In this document: positions 43,105 through 55,307 of the stretch, piece by piece | How positions within the stretch are numbered: the first letter of the stretch is position 1 | Layout: each line of letters begins with the position of its first letter | DNA from: Pleurodeles waltl | Taxonomy: Eukaryota; Chordata; Amphibia; Caudata; Salamandridae | Length of the DNA stretch: 64,000 bases | Reading direction: 5' to 3' | NCBI RefSeq assembly: GCF_031143425.1 | Contig: NC_090438.1 | Span: forward strand, 777,367,138-777,431,137 | Made by a program: the position numbers and the translations under genes | The notes under the pieces: model-generated | Told to the model about the DNA's origin: nothing | The model's database searches: none | What the model saw: the letters and a program-made list of their open reading frames with translations, nothing else

Positions 43105-45795
43105 AGCCAGTTTTCTTTATTTCAGCGATGTGCCATAAAAGAAGCATATAATAGAAACATTTACAAATTCAATATCAGTGTGGTTGTAAGCAATATGCAA
43201 AAGCAGTAAAAATTATCTACAAACATCATAAAATATATTTAAACTTATTAAGAACAATCAGTAAAACATTATACGTCATCATATACATACAGATATGATG
43301 GTGCAAGTTAAACAGGCAGCATTGTTTTTCAGAGGCCAAAAAGTAAATCAATCAACTTAGTACAAAGCAGCAATGCACTCAGGCAGCTACTACATTAGAA
43401 AAAATGGATCGGCATATCAGCCGGAACACCATTCCCACATGCACACTTCTCCTAAGTGCCTTACATGACCATTTTTCTTCCAAGCAGCCAGTAATACAAC
43501 ATTTTCCTCCTCATTTGCCACATAGGAAATAAATAGAAACTGCATATGCAATGTGCTTGCTAGTATCCGATTGTAAGATTCTGCAGGCCTCTACGTGCTG
43601 AGCAGTTCCAAGATTCCAGCAGATTGCGATTATCCATTTCGCCCTGGTCCTACTATAATCAGGGCAAAAAAAGAGGACATGAGACACAGTTTCTTCCCCA
43701 TGGCCACAAGATGGACAGGCCGTCTCAGCCAATTTATCTGAGCTCACCAATTTTGACATATGTATTAGAATTGGTAATGACCCATGCCTAAACTGAATAT
43801 ACAGCTTTCTGGCCAGATTTGGCTCTACGTCATCTGAAAACTGTTCAGTTTTATAAAAGTCTTTAACCCTTAAAAAAAAAGGAGTCAGTCAGTTTACCGC
43901 GGACCTGGCTTCACATGATCATACCAAATTGTAACACCTCTTGAGCTCCAATTTGCTCGTTAGTAGACCTGTCCCACCGAGATCTTCCCAGAGTTTACCT
44001 AATACCATGCTTAATAGTGTGTCTTCAATGTATTCAATACAGTACAGACACTGCACATTTTGAAGGTGCTGGTCCCCCTATGTGCAGCAGCATTGATCAA
44101 TTATGAGCCAGTGACAATGCTACCACCACTTTTCTGATGGGCTGACTGGTAGAAACCTTGGTTTCCGCCAGTCAGCCCAGAGGAAAAGTCTTAATGAGGC
44201 CCCCAGGGAGGTCGCCAGCATGGTGGCGACCACTCCGTCGGGAGTTTGGCGAAGGGTGTTTCCGTCCACCAAACTCGTAATAGGGCCCTATGTACCTCGT
44301 CCAGACTCCAACAGTAATGAAACCGTTCAGAAGTAGCCCAGAGTTTTCTCCAGTACATTAGTGGTCTAAATCCAATTCCTTCTGAGACTGGACTCACTCC
44401 AGATCTAGACTTAACGAGACCAGGGGAGTTCTAAATGGAAGGCTCAGAACTTCCCTCAATAATCTATTTTCAACTAATTCTAAGGGTTTTGTAACCTTGT
44501 GTCCCCAGAGCTTAGCTCCATGAAGAGCAATGCCCAGTGCTTGATAGGTGTAGATCTGCACTGCTGGAGAGACTGGTTTGAAAAAGGAGCCTTGTTAGAC
44601 CTTCAGCAACCCACCAATGTGTGGCTCCAATTGAAGCCTTGGTTTTAGATGTGTGATGCCCAGTCAACCTTCTTGTTAAGATTGATGCCTAGATCCTCAA
44701 ATAGTTGAACCTGCTCTAGCCGGGACCAATTAAAAGTGAGTTTAGCATGTGTTGTGCGCCATAGATTGAATACCATATATTTGTTTTATTAATAGTTGTT
44801 TCCAGCCCTTTCTGCAAACAGAAACTACTAAATTTATCCAGAATTTGCTCTATGACCATAGGCGATTTAGATAGGAGTAGTGTGTCATCCGCAAACATTA
44901 ACACCGGCACTCTTCTATTTGCTAATCTAAAGGCATCATTGTTACAGGGGGTCAGGCGGGTGACCAAGTCATTAACAAACAAAGTAAAGAGTGTTAGAGC
45001 AAGAATAGATCCCTGCCTCATGCCCCTGTTGACTGGGAAGGGTTCTGTCTTTTCCCCTAGCTGACTGCAGCTAACTTGGGCAAAATTCTGTTTGTGAAGC
45101 CTTTCAATAATTGGGCAGAGATAAGTTGGGACACCCATCTCAGCCAACACATGCCATAACACATTTCTGGGAGCCAAATTGAATGCAGATCTTAAGTCTA
45201 CAAATACCATACAGAGTCTGCCCCTTTCAGTAACTATGGATTTCCAGTATATTAGCTGCAGACTTGATCCATTGCTGATGTACGATTGCGGAATCCTGCT
45301 TGTATGGAGCTTAAAATTTTGCTAGCCCCTAACTAATCTTAAAGACTTGACAAAATGGCTCTGCTAAAAAGTTTCTGTGTTGTATTCATGAGACCAATAG
45401 GCCGTTCAGTTTGCTGGCACCAAGGGGGAGCACATTTTATAGATAAGGATTATTTCTGCCTGCGCCCAGGATTGAAGGATTGGTATCGCACTCATAAGGT
45501 TTTACAAACTACAGTGGAATAGAGACCCCAGACATCGGTCTCTGCTAGAAACAGAACACCTGGAATATCATCTAAAATCTGGGGTTTGTGTGTAACAGTC
45601 TTCTGAATTGCCATACCCACTTCCTCGCATGTAATGGTTGGGTACTCATTAATAGCAGGGGTCCCACCATGGCTAACAGCTGGGGTTTCCTGACAGGGCT
45701 AGGGGTGTGCTGTCTTCCGTAATTGGAGAGTTTAGATTTGTACAATGTGCAATCCAGTCATCTGCCGCAATATTACTTTCAATGGTGAAAATCCC
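43105..45795 (-). mobile_element. Decayed LINE, same type as the one at 14562-20122
   Basis: Minus-strand fragments match the intact LINE in order: RT at 45210-44716 (VFVDLRSAFNLAPRN, RGMRQGSILALTLFTLFVND, active site FADD), then 44397-44295 (RPLMYWRKLW) and the C-terminal C-x2-C-x8-H-x4-C region at 43759-43511 (CPSCGHGEETVSHVLFFC). The endonuclease is absent, so the copy is 5' truncated. Many stops occur. A MITE remnant splits it at 44128-44290. Nested in the AT-rich repeat of the hAT-like element. Confidence 0.85.
44128..44290. mobile_element. Palindromic MITE remnant inside the LINE
   Basis: GC-rich hairpins (GGGCTGACTGG/CCAGTCAGCCC-type arms; GGTCGCCAGCATGGTGGCGACC) end in CGTAATAGGGCCC, like the right ends of the other Harbinger-type MITEs. 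The left terminus is missing. LINE reading frame matches on both sides. Confidence 0.6.
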
Positions 45796-45809
45796 CTCTG
45801 TCAATTAAT

Positions 45810-46480
45810 AATTCATTGTGATTAATTATTACTTAAATGAGTTTCCACCCTACAACCCTACAAACCCAGTAGCCTGCACCTAATATATAAATGAAAAACT
45901 ATTAATAATAATAAAAAATACATAATTAGTAATACATTAAATAATCATTAATAAATTAATACTTAATTGTTAATTAATTATTAATTAAATAACTACCCAC
46001 CCTATGTTCCTACAAAGCCAGCAGCCCTCACCTAATATATAACTTTAAAAGTATGATTATTACACATTTTATATAATTAGTAATCAATTAAATAATTCAT
46101 AATAAATTAATAAATAATTGTTAATTCCTTATTACTCAATTAACTTCCTCCCCATGCCCCTACAAACCCAGCCATCTGCACCTAATATATAAATGAAAAT
46201 TATAGTTAACAAAACATTTTACATAATAATCTATTATATAATTTATAATAAATTCATAATTATTATTAATTAATCACTACTGAATTTGATTACTTATTAA
46301 ACTCCCCACTCCACATCCCTACAAACCCAGCAGTCCGCACCTAATATTATTAGACAATTTACATAATTGATAATCAATTAAATATTTAATCATAAATAAT
46401 GAATTAGTTAATTATACTTAATTTACTTCCCATCCCTATACCCTTAAAAACCTATGAACCCTCTGAGACACTGTAAATTA
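45810..46480. repeat. AT-rich ~150-bp tandem repeat, right block
   Basis: Five units with CCTACAAACCCAGCAG and GCACCTAATATATAA motifs at about 45838, 45984, 46144, 46300 and 46425. Spacing varies from 125 to 160 bases through AT filler. Confidence 0.78.
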
Positions 46481-47069
46481 ATTTTCGTAATTATATTAAA
46501 AATTATAAATCACTTAAATCTACAACCAGTGTTAAAATATTATTAACAATTGCACAAACAGTAATAATACATAACATTTAGATGTGAACTAAAACACATA
46601 AAGATAATAAAAAACAACACTTTTTACAACTATATTATTGAAAATGATATTAACAACAATTATATTTAAGAAAACAATATTACCTAAAAAAGTCAATATC
46701 ATTGACGATATTTATGCATCATATTTTTGTATCACACTATTTTTTCTGAGATTTCTGTTACTCAGTATTTAAAAAACTATATTTTGTCGAAACACCCTCA
46801 TTGTCATACTGTAATCTGTTTGGTGCACTTGCACTACGTCCACAAATCAATCTGAGGATACTAACTCAAATTTTAGGCTCCTATTTTAAATTCTTTCACA
46901 TTTACAGAACGTTTAAAAAATTCAATTTTACATTTAGCTTCTTCATTCATAAACAGTTTATTAATCTCTTAATATGATTTCATTTCCTAACAAATCACAG
47001 AACCCATGAGTAAGCTTTGCACACCCCGTGGGGTCCCTGACCCACAGCTGAAGAATCTCTGATCTAGTT

Positions 47070-47401
47070 CAAAACATCTGGAAAGAACTGTTTTCTCACA
47101 TTAAACATCACTAATGCATAGTTGCCTCTGGATGTTCTAGCCATTTTGTTGTATACTTGTTCCCAGATGAATCCCAGGGCCAGTGGGTTTAGGGGATTCA
47201 ACCTTTTACAGCCTTAACTGGCTACCCTCCTTTTCTGGGCTTTTCTCTCCACTCGTGGTGCCATTAGCCCTCTTCCTTACTCTGTTTTCTCTCTCTTTTC
47301 AGAGTTCAACCCTTAGGGCCCAGGGCATTCCTTTCCTACCTTTACCCTTTGTGACTCCTTTCTTTTCTTTAACTGCAACACATAATCCTCAGCATTCCAT
47401 G

Positions 47402-47406
<5 letters not shown>
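47070..47406. other. Unrecognised DNA right of the hAT-like element
   Basis: No gene or repeat recognised. A pyrimidine-rich stretch lies at about 47225-47360. Confidence 0.5.

Positions 47407-47464
<58 letters not shown>
47407..47464. repeat. (AT)29 microsatellite
   Basis: Twenty-nine uninterrupted AT units. The isoleucine-tyrosine open frames across it are artefacts. Confidence 0.98.
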
Positions 47465-47466
<2 letters not shown>

Positions 47467-47640
47467 ATCACAATGATATATGCCTTTGTCAGAGGACCAT
47501 TATAAAGCTCTATCCAGTCTGCCAATATCCATCGACTTGTAACCTTTAATACTGTCACTTTGTTGGCTACCTTTGTCGAGACTATTGTAAGTAGTATAAG
47601 TTGGAGGGGGAGACCCCACAAATGGTGCCAGTTTACCACT

Positions 47641-47642
<2 letters not shown>

Positions 47643-47730
<88 letters not shown>
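47643..47730. repeat. (TA)n microsatellite
   Basis: About 88 bases of TA, broken once by TT at about 47671. The 178 bases between it and the first array are unique and unrecognised. Confidence 0.98.
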
Positions 47731-47732
<2 letters not shown>

Positions 47733-48204
47733 AAATGGCCTATGTTGGTAATAGAACGGGAGGGGGTTCTAGCGAGGGTAAAATGGTGACATACCATGTG
47801 CAAGAAGACCTTAAAAGGTGAGAGAAGAGAAGACAGCTCCTGCCTTGCTGTCTGGCCCCAGAAAATGGTGGTGAGGGGATGCCACAGGTCCACTGGGAAA
47901 ATGTAATCCCAGCCTGACATAGCATACTGTCCCACAAGATAGTGCAAGCCAAATGCCTTGAAGTAAGTCCTGCTGGAGTTGAGACCTAGATGCATGAAAG
48001 GGATTGTATGGAAGGAAGCGGTATTGATAGGGGATGGATCCTTCCACCTTTCCTAGTACGGTCATGTACATTGTCCCATGCTGCTTGAGGCTCCCTGTAC
48101 TGGCCTGGCTGGCTGCCCTGTGGTAAGACTGAGAGCATGAAGTGTGGCGTCTTTTGTGAATGCCTGTTCTGAGACTGCTAACCACATCTGGACCTCAGAA
48201 GTGA
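47731..48204. other. Unrecognised, weakly coding-like DNA
   Basis: The minus strand stays open over about 120 codons in two overlapping frames (for example around YLVGQYAMSGWDYIFPVDLW), which might be a decayed retroelement, but I recognise no domain. Confidence 0.3.
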
Positions 48205-48930
48205 CACTGCCTTAGAGGAATCACGTATCCAGAAGGGAGACTTCTCTGTCCCACACTGACAGACAGTGCCCGCAACCTTGGCACTCTTCTGGACAGCAAA
48301 CTCACCATGGCATGCCAGATCAATGTAGTCGCCTCCGCCTGTTTCTACACCCTCCGCCTGCTCTAAAAGATCTTCAAATGGCTCCCCATCAACAGCAGGA
48401 AAATCTGCACTCAAGCCCTAGTCACCAGCCGCCTGGACTACGGCAATGTGCTCTACACAGCAATCACCACCCACCTTCTGAAAAAACTCCAGACTATTCA
48501 GAACACAGCCGCTAAGCTCATCTGTGACCTCCCCAAAAGGATCCATATCACCCCCACTTCAGGAACTACCACTGGCTCCCCATCCATAAAAGATGCCACT
48601 TCAAGATGATTACATACACATACAAGGCTCTCCATGACACAGGTGGCAGCATACCACTGCCTGAACTTCCACCAACCCTCTGAGCACCTGTGCTCTGTTT
48701 ACTTCACCCTTGCAGAGACCCCCCACATCTGCGGCAGCTACATTGGAGGACAGTCCTTCTTCTACCTCGCCGCCAAGTCCTGAAGCATCCTCCCCCACTA
48801 TCTCTGAACAGCACCCTCCCTAAAGGAATTCAGAAAGACCTGGCTTTTCGACTGAGCCCAAAAGGATCGCTGTGCCTCGATACCCTCTTGGGTAGTTAGT
48901 CATGCTTTATAAAGTTGATTGATTGATTGA
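48205..48930 (+). mobile_element. L2/CR1-type LINE, 3' end
   Basis: The plus strand encodes, across several frames, the last RT part of an L2/CR1-type LINE: LGTLLDSKLTM, then SRLDYGNVLYTAI, LQTIQNTAAKLI and the YKALHD region. It ends in RAFR-like sequence (KDLAFRLSP) and a (TTGA)4 tail at 48915-48930. Only about the last 230 codons remain, as expected of 5'-truncated copies. Stops are frequent. Confidence 0.8.
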
Positions 48931-49551
48931 GGCTGACATGGATATATCTTTAATGAAAGACATTGTATGCTCCTCTGGTAAAAAAGTGCATTTATCTCTA
49001 CATTTTTGCCTTCCCCTCAGCGTAAAGTGCAGAGATGACAGAGAATGCCTATCTAGCGCCTAGAAACCAAGGACCCTATGAATGCATGAAGCATTGTCTC
49101 GCTCTACCTAATGCAGAGTACGTCATATTGGCTTATACATTTCTCCCACCGGATTCTGGCTATCTCTATCAACGTAGGAGTTATTAATTCCTTACTTCCT
49201 GCAGACCCTGCTAAACCCACAATCATCCATTACTGCCCTGGGGGAACTACTAGACACCTTTTCTATGTTTTCAGGGTGAAGGGTTAGTTGGACAAATTAT
49301 TAGGTAATGCCGCTGTCAGATGTGACAATAGCCTGTATAGAGTGAGTCATTATGCCATGGAACCCCAAAGGGATGAAATACCTAGGTATTCTGTTGAACA
49401 AGGGGCTGTCTTACATGATGGAGGGCACAAGTTCAGTTGTTGCTATGGGAACAGGCCATTAAAATGGTTACAGCTCACTGTTAATACTATATTATAAGCA
49501 TGTTACCCATCTCCATACCACATACCCTGTTATGTAGTATAGATTCAGAGA
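48931..49551. other. Unrecognised DNA before a MITE
   Basis: One short open stretch (49288-49497, plus strand; around CDNSLYRVSHYAMEP) has no recognised domain. Nothing else is seen. Confidence 0.4.
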
Positions 49552-50196
49552 CTAAGGGGCATATTTGTTAAAGAGTTGTATCCCCCTTGCGCCACGCAAT
49601 GGGGCACAAGAATGACACAACTCTTAAGTTAGATTTATCAAGCCAACCAAGGTCACCTCACGTGGCCTTGTGTGGCTTGATAATTCTAGAGTAATGCAAT
49701 GTAGCACAAATAGCTGCGGTGTGTCACTCTGCCCTGGCAGGGCGTTCCATGGATGGAGCGTGGGTGTTCCCATGCATCCATCCATTGATTTTGGTGCGTT
49801 TCTGGTTTACAATTACTGATAGACCTGGAAATGCATAAAAAGGCTACACCTTCCCAGGTGAGGCGCAACAAGGAGAAATATTTTTAGTTTGTCTCTTTAC
49901 TTTCTCTTTCTATGTGTGCTGCATTATGCAGCACACATAGAAAGAGGAAAATGCCTCAGAGTATTTTTTTGTCCCTTCCTGTACAAAAACAAACCTGCTT
50001 ACAACGCAGACACTCTTGCACCATGGTGCAAGGGTGCCTACATTGGTGCTAGGCAGTACATTGTGCTCCAGCACTGAGAAAAGACAGTAATGTGCTATGT
50101 TATGTCACATAGGGCACATTCCTGCCCTATCACGCAGCGCAGCAAGGTAACTTGCTGTGCTGCACTGCATGACGTTTCCATGAATATGCTCCTTAG
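49552..50196. mobile_element. MITE with CTAAGGRGCATATT ends
   Basis: The left end reads CTAAGGGGCATATTTG and the right end, inverted, CTAAGGAGCATATTCATG. The interior has cattle-track GCGCCAC, TGGTGCAAGG and hairpin motifs (a perfect one around 49903-49942, TTTCTATGTGTGCTGCAT and its complement) and no coding sequence. The family assignment (Harbinger or other DNA transposon) is open. Confidence 0.65.
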
Positions 50197-50700
50197 CCTT
50201 TTGTGTGGGGTCAGGATAGACCTAGAATTAGGATGTCAAAATTCTACAAGCATTCCAAACCAAGAACATTGCAAATGCCGCACTTATTACCTGGCTTGTC
50301 TTCCAGTTGGCTTGTTTTTTACCCATAGTTATGGACCCCACAAAGAGGGAAGCTAGGGAACAAGACTTATTTGTTGGGGCGAAGGAAGTATACGCATTTA
50401 GGCATACACACCTGGTATGTAAATGTTCACACTCTGTACTGCACACTGACCCCTTTGGTGCAATACGGGTCTGTTCATGTGCAGCAAGACTGCGATGTAG
50501 CAAGACTGGGAAGAAAAACAAATGCACACAATTGATCACCTATTTTCCTAGGGACAATATTGCACCTTTCCCAGAACTGAGTGCCGAATATGGCATAGAG
50601 AAACCGCAGTTATGGAACCATACTCAGGTGGTGCAACTGCCTTAGGGTGTGCCTTACCAAAGACCCCGCTGACTCCTGCTGCCTCCCAGATCCATTCTAA
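50197..50700. other. Unrecognised DNA
   Basis: A plus-strand open stretch ends at 50645 (around YFPRDNIAPFPELSAEYGIE); no domain is recognised. It might belong with the possible LINE tail that follows. Confidence 0.35.
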
Positions 50701-51338
50701 GCTAGACATATGAGATTCTTTCCAGGTGGTTATATTGGGGAAGCTATTGCCTACTCATAGACTATCTGTACTCCCAGCTGACTATAGCAGACTCCAAGCA
50801 GCACTCGAAGCTCATGGTGAGGCACAAATATTCCTAGGAGGCCTATTCTTCACTGATGTTATCTCATGACTCATTGCTATAGAAATCCACAATTATGTTT
50901 TCATACTTTGATCTCCCTGTAATTTAATATTCGTCCCCTACTTAATGACACATAGTGGGCCTGTTGCTGTACACTCCCTGCTAAAGATATGGAGGAGACG
51001 ACTGCAACATGGCCCTGATATTGTGGTGTTGCCTTAGGCTGGTGTACATTTGGAATGAGGTGTGTACTGTACTTGTGGAACCAGACTACATTACGCCAGT
51101 CCCCTTCATTAGGCTTGCTTTACTTCATAACATGTTGGAGACTGTGGTTCCATCTAAACAAAGCAAAAGTTGGGTGGTGATGGGCTTGGCCACTGTGAAA
51201 TTATGCATCCTGAAGTTTTGGAAGAAGCCAATGGCCCCAGATAAGATACACTGGTTGCTGGAAATGTCTAAAATAGCTGTATGTGTAAAGATTATTTATA
51301 GGGTGAATTACCAGATGGAGTTTTATGATCTAATCTAA
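50701..51338 (+). pseudogene. Possible L1/Tx1-like LINE C-terminus
   Basis: The open frame 51009-51338 ends in WVVMGLATVKLCILKFWKKP, then IHWLLEMSKIA and a short tail. This follows the pattern of the extreme C-terminus of L1/Tx1-clade RT proteins (a WL.A...I...WK segment, then a helix before the stop). The part before 51009 is broken by stops. The call rests on this short pattern only. Confidence 0.35.
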
Positions 51339-51359
51339 GAACCCTTGCCTCGGGCAGGG

Positions 51360-53870
51360 CTTAGTTGAAACGCAGAGGTCAGAAAAAGGGTTTGTTTGAC
51401 CTCCTGGGTGGTGGAAGATGGGTTTCCAATGGCCTTAGGCATTGTAACTATAGGGGAGACCACACGGAAAGTGATAACTGGGGTCTGCCCACATGAGTGG
51501 CTTGGGACTGTGAGGGATATTGTGCTACCTCTGCTGGACCAAAGGGATAGCAGTAGAGTTCCAGGTCTGCGCAGCGAGGTAGGAGAAGGATATTCCTTTG
51601 GCTGAGGTCTTGCGGATCCTTGGGATAGTGGCCAGGGCCAGTTGGGTGAAGCAGAGATGTCTGATGGGTGTTTAGAAGGAGAAGCAGTGGCTGAGGTATG
51701 CAGGTCTGATGTTGTGGAGGGCCTTGTAGGCATGAGTGAGGAGCTTGAAGGTTATTCTTTTGTTGATTGGGAGCCAGTGAAGGTCTCTCAGGTGACCAGA
51801 GGAGATGCTGTGGTGGGGGATATTGAGTAAAAGTCTAGACAGGGCATTCTGGATTCTCTGTCATTTCTTTTGGAGCTTTTGGGTTGTGCCATGGTAGAGT
51901 GCGTTGCCTTAGTCAGGCTTGCTGCTGACGAGTGCCCGGGTGACTGTTCTCCTGGACCCCTTAGGATCTGCTTGAAAATATTCAAAAGCAGGTGGAGCGT
52001 GTGGAAGCAGGATGATAAGACAGAGCTGATTTGGTAATTCATTGAGAGCGAGGAGTTGAGGATGATGCTGAGGTTACCTGCGTGGCCGGTGGCTGTAGGG
52101 TGGGGGTCCGAGTGCTGCAAGCCACCAGAAGTCATCCTAAGTGAAGGGGATGGTGCCCAGGTTGAGGACTTCGGTTTTGAATGATTTGAGTTTGAGGCAG
52201 CTGTCCTTCATTGGGCGGTGACTGCTTTCACCTAATTGTAAAAGTTGATCTTAGAGGCTGTACGTTAGTCGGTGAGAGATAGAATCAGCTGGATGTCATG
52301 GGTGTAGGAGTTGAAGTTGAGTCTGTGAGTTGGGCATTGATGGCCTTCTCAATGACTTTGGCTTGGAAGGGTAGCAGTGAGATGAGTCGGTAATTTTTTA
52401 GGTCTGTTGGGTCAGCAGAGGGTTGTTTCAGCAGGGGGTGGATTTCTGAGTGTTTACAATCTTCAGGGAAGGTGGTGGACTTGATGTTTCAGTTGATGGT
52501 GCGGCAGAGTTCAGGAGCGATGGTGGTTCTGGCTTAGTTGAAGATGTGGTGTGGTAGGGGACCTAGGGGGCATTCCTGTATGATAGTTTTCTTTGTGGCT
52601 CTGATGGGGTGGTGGTGTGTGGTGACGGCGGTTTTGAAGGCTGTGTGGTCAGTTGGGGTCTTGCTGATCCTCCATCTTCTCTCGAGACATCTGTAGATGT
52701 GCTTGTGCTCTTGGAGGGTAAGGAAAACCAGCGGGCGTTCTTGGAGGGCTCTTGATTGCAGGGTTTCTTGAGGGCAGCCAGTGTGTTGACATAGTTGTAG
52801 AAATATAGATGGAAGTTGCGTGCTGCTGTGTTGTGTCCGTGGACGTTGGCGGTGGTGTTTTGCGGAGGCAAGTTGGTCTTCGGAGACCTTGTTCCAGCTT
52901 CTGTGCTGGAAGTGGTGGGCGCAATGGCATTTGGTGGGGTTGGTGAAGGAGAAGTGGATGTAGTGGTGGTATGTCCAATGTAGTTCGGAGGAGATGTTGT
53001 TGCTAGTGGAGAATTTGGGGTCGAGCATGTGTCCTGCTAAGTGGGTTGGGGAGGTGACAAGTTTTTTTTAGTCCAATGGTGGTGAGGTTCTCGAGTAGGG
53101 ATGATGTGTTATGGTTGTTGAGGTTGTCCAAGTGGAAATAGAGGTCACCGAAGATGATGTAATCCATTGAGGTGAGAGTGTGGTGTGCAAGGAAGTTGGC
53201 TGTGGATTCTCTGAAGGGAGGACGGGGTCCAGGAGGTCTGTAGACGAGGGTGCCTCAGACAGTGGCATTTGGGTTGGTCTGGACCTGGAAGTGGAGGTGC
53301 TTCATTTCGGAGAGTGGTCATCAGAACTGGTTATGAGGCGGAGGGTGTTTTTGTGAACAATCGCAATGTCTCCTCCCAGTTGGTTAGAGCTGTCCTTCTT
53401 GATAATTTTGTAGCTACCACGGATGGCGGTGGCGATGTTTGGGGCTGAGGTGGGGCTCATTCAGATTTCCCTGAGAAAGGCGACGTCGGGGGAGATGGAG
53501 TCAAGCAGGTCCCAGATCTCCACAGCATGGATGATGAGAGATCAGGTGTTGAGGAGGATGCAGCTGAGGTGGTCGAATCCAGTTCTTGGGGGCCATGCGG
53601 TTGGTGGGTCTGGTGTGCGAAGGCAGGAGAAGGTGCAGTTGCAGCAGGTGAACGGGCCTTGGGTGTAATTCAGCAACGTGAGGTGTCAGGCAGTAGTTTG
53701 TCCGGTGTTGAGGGTGTGGAGGATGCTGGCATTGTAGCAGTGAGAGGCACGGGGACCAGGGTCCGTGGCACTGAGCGAGGTCTGGGCATGGAGAGGCACA
53801 GACTGGCTTGTCTTTGGTGTGCCTTCAGCGCACAAACAGCATGCCTGCTGTGTGGCCACCATTAAGTAAT
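51360..53870 (-). mobile_element. Decayed L2/CR1-type LINE
   Basis: The minus strand encodes in order the start of an APE endonuclease (HAVEIWDLLDSISPDVAFL at about 53540-53480; LGGDIAIVHKNTLRL; then VYRPPGP and a GD-FHLDNLN motif near 53120), a linker (52978-52534) and the RT entry NYRPISLLPF at about 52400. The RT core after that is mostly missing or scrambled. The remaining sequence to about 51360 is L2-like C-terminal sequence in several frames. Stops and frameshifts are many. Its 5' end is probably near 53870. Confidence 0.7.
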
Positions 53871-55005
53871 GTTAGGTAGGTGGGAGGGGCTGCTCAGCTG
53901 AGAGGCAGGAGGCGGGAAGCTGGAAGGGGGACAGAAGTGGGGAGGGAATGGTTTACTGATCGTTGTTTACTGTTCAGAGCTTGGTGTTTATTGTTTGTTG
54001 CTCATGCTATCTGTGCCTGTTTGCATGCACTTTTTGAGTGTACATTTTGCTCTACTTGACTTTGGGATACATGTTGTGTTGACTGCCTACAATTGTGAAC
54101 ACTGGTGGGACGTCCAACATGTTGTTCTGTTTCTATATAAAGTTAAATAAAGAACACAAATAAGGAGACCCAAGACTGCAATGCAGTACTGCATGCCCCA
54201 AAGGCTACAATTTTACTGCCATATAGCATTCCTTTTCTTGATTAGATGTTGAGATTGGGGACTGTTGAAACCCAAAGTAATATTCTTCTCAGGATTTTTT
54301 TTACAGCACACACATACTAGCTTTTAGATATAATAAAGATGCTCATTCATGTTACAAAAAAGGAGCAGAAAAATAAGATCAAAAAGTGCTTGCCAAACTA
54401 CACACAGTTTGGTCACTTGGGAAGGCTGAGATTACAAACCCTGTCTCCTGCACCACATTTGGGGTGACAGTGAGTCTCATGGCAAGGCCAAGAAACTGCT
54501 CTTCTCATGGAAATGTCACCATTTGGTTGATCATTTTCACATTTATAATACAATATTATTTTTGTTTTAGCCGATTCGGGTAAAAGTGCTAAAGCCACTA
54601 TTATATGTATAGACACCTAGTTTTGAAGTCAAAATCTACCACTCAGCCACATCTATTAGTGGTGTTTGCTAATCACCTGTGAATTGCCAATGTTGTTAGG
54701 GATCCTCTGAACATGCTTTTTTCCTGCACTCTCTATCTGTATTGGGCACATTTTTAAGCTGCCCAATAATATTATGTGATACGAAAAAGGACATATTATA
54801 TTGTGAGATGTGTTCTTTGGGTCAGGTGCAAGGGATGTTCAACTGGCAGCATCTGTGGTGGAAACTGTGGTTATGATTGCTGTTGCAGAACTTCAAACTA
54901 ATTTCAGGTTATTTATTTTGGAAAACTGTTTCTCTAAAACTGGCAATAGCGAGTAGTCAAGGCTTACTCCAAGAAATTTTAAAGGTATTAGAACTCAAAA
55001 CACAT
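53871..55005. other. Unrecognised DNA with an isolated AATAAA
   Basis: TATATAA followed by AATAAA at 54146-54151 could be the end of an old retroelement. Nothing else recognised, on either strand. Confidence 0.4.
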
Positions 55006-55307
55006 GGGGGTTATTCTGACTTTGGCGGGCGGCGGAGACACCCGTCGCGATTGCAGACACTGAAAATCTTGGTGGGGCCCTGTTAGGGGGCCCCACGACA
55101 CCCGTTACCACCAGCCAGGTTCTGGCGGTCAAAACCGCCAGAACCAGGCTGGCGGTAAGGGGGTCAGAATCAGCGCCGCCATGGAGGATTCCTCAGGTCA
55201 GGGGAAAAAACTGCAGAATTGGCTTGGATGCACCGCCAGCCTGTTGGCGGTGCATCCGCGGTCCCCGGCCCTGGCGGTCCATGACCGCCAGGGTCGGAAT
55301 GGCCCCC
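55006..55307. mobile_element. Palindrome-rich Harbinger-type MITE
   Basis: Ends GGGGGTTATTCTGAC and (inverted) GGGGGCCATTCCGACC, flanked by CAT and AAT. Inside are hairpins: TGGGGCCC...GGGCCCCA, the GGTTCTGGCGGT/ACCGCCAGAACC pair at about 55119-55147, and CCCTGGCGGT/ACCGCCAGGG at about 55269-55293. It is of the same kind as 2188-3104 and 14169-20412. No coding sequence. Confidence 0.8.

Larger units (their letters stand above)
36513..47061. mobile_element. Large hAT-like element with internal insertions
   Basis: The left end starts CAGTGGTTTTTAACC and the right end, inverted, reads CAGAGATTCTTCAGC (10 of 15 positions equal, keeping the CAG tip). The 8 bases outside are ATCTAGAT (36505-36512) and ATCTAGTT (47062-47069), a 7/8 match to the 8-bp duplication typical of hAT elements. 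The interior is AT-rich with diverged tandem repeats and no transposase, and it hosts the Penelope-like element and a LINE. It is therefore non-autonomous; without those insertions it would be roughly 3 kb. Confidence 0.6.

Noticed and set aside
47313..47995. Frames with long Ile-Tyr runs
   Set aside because: They are translations of AT microsatellites.
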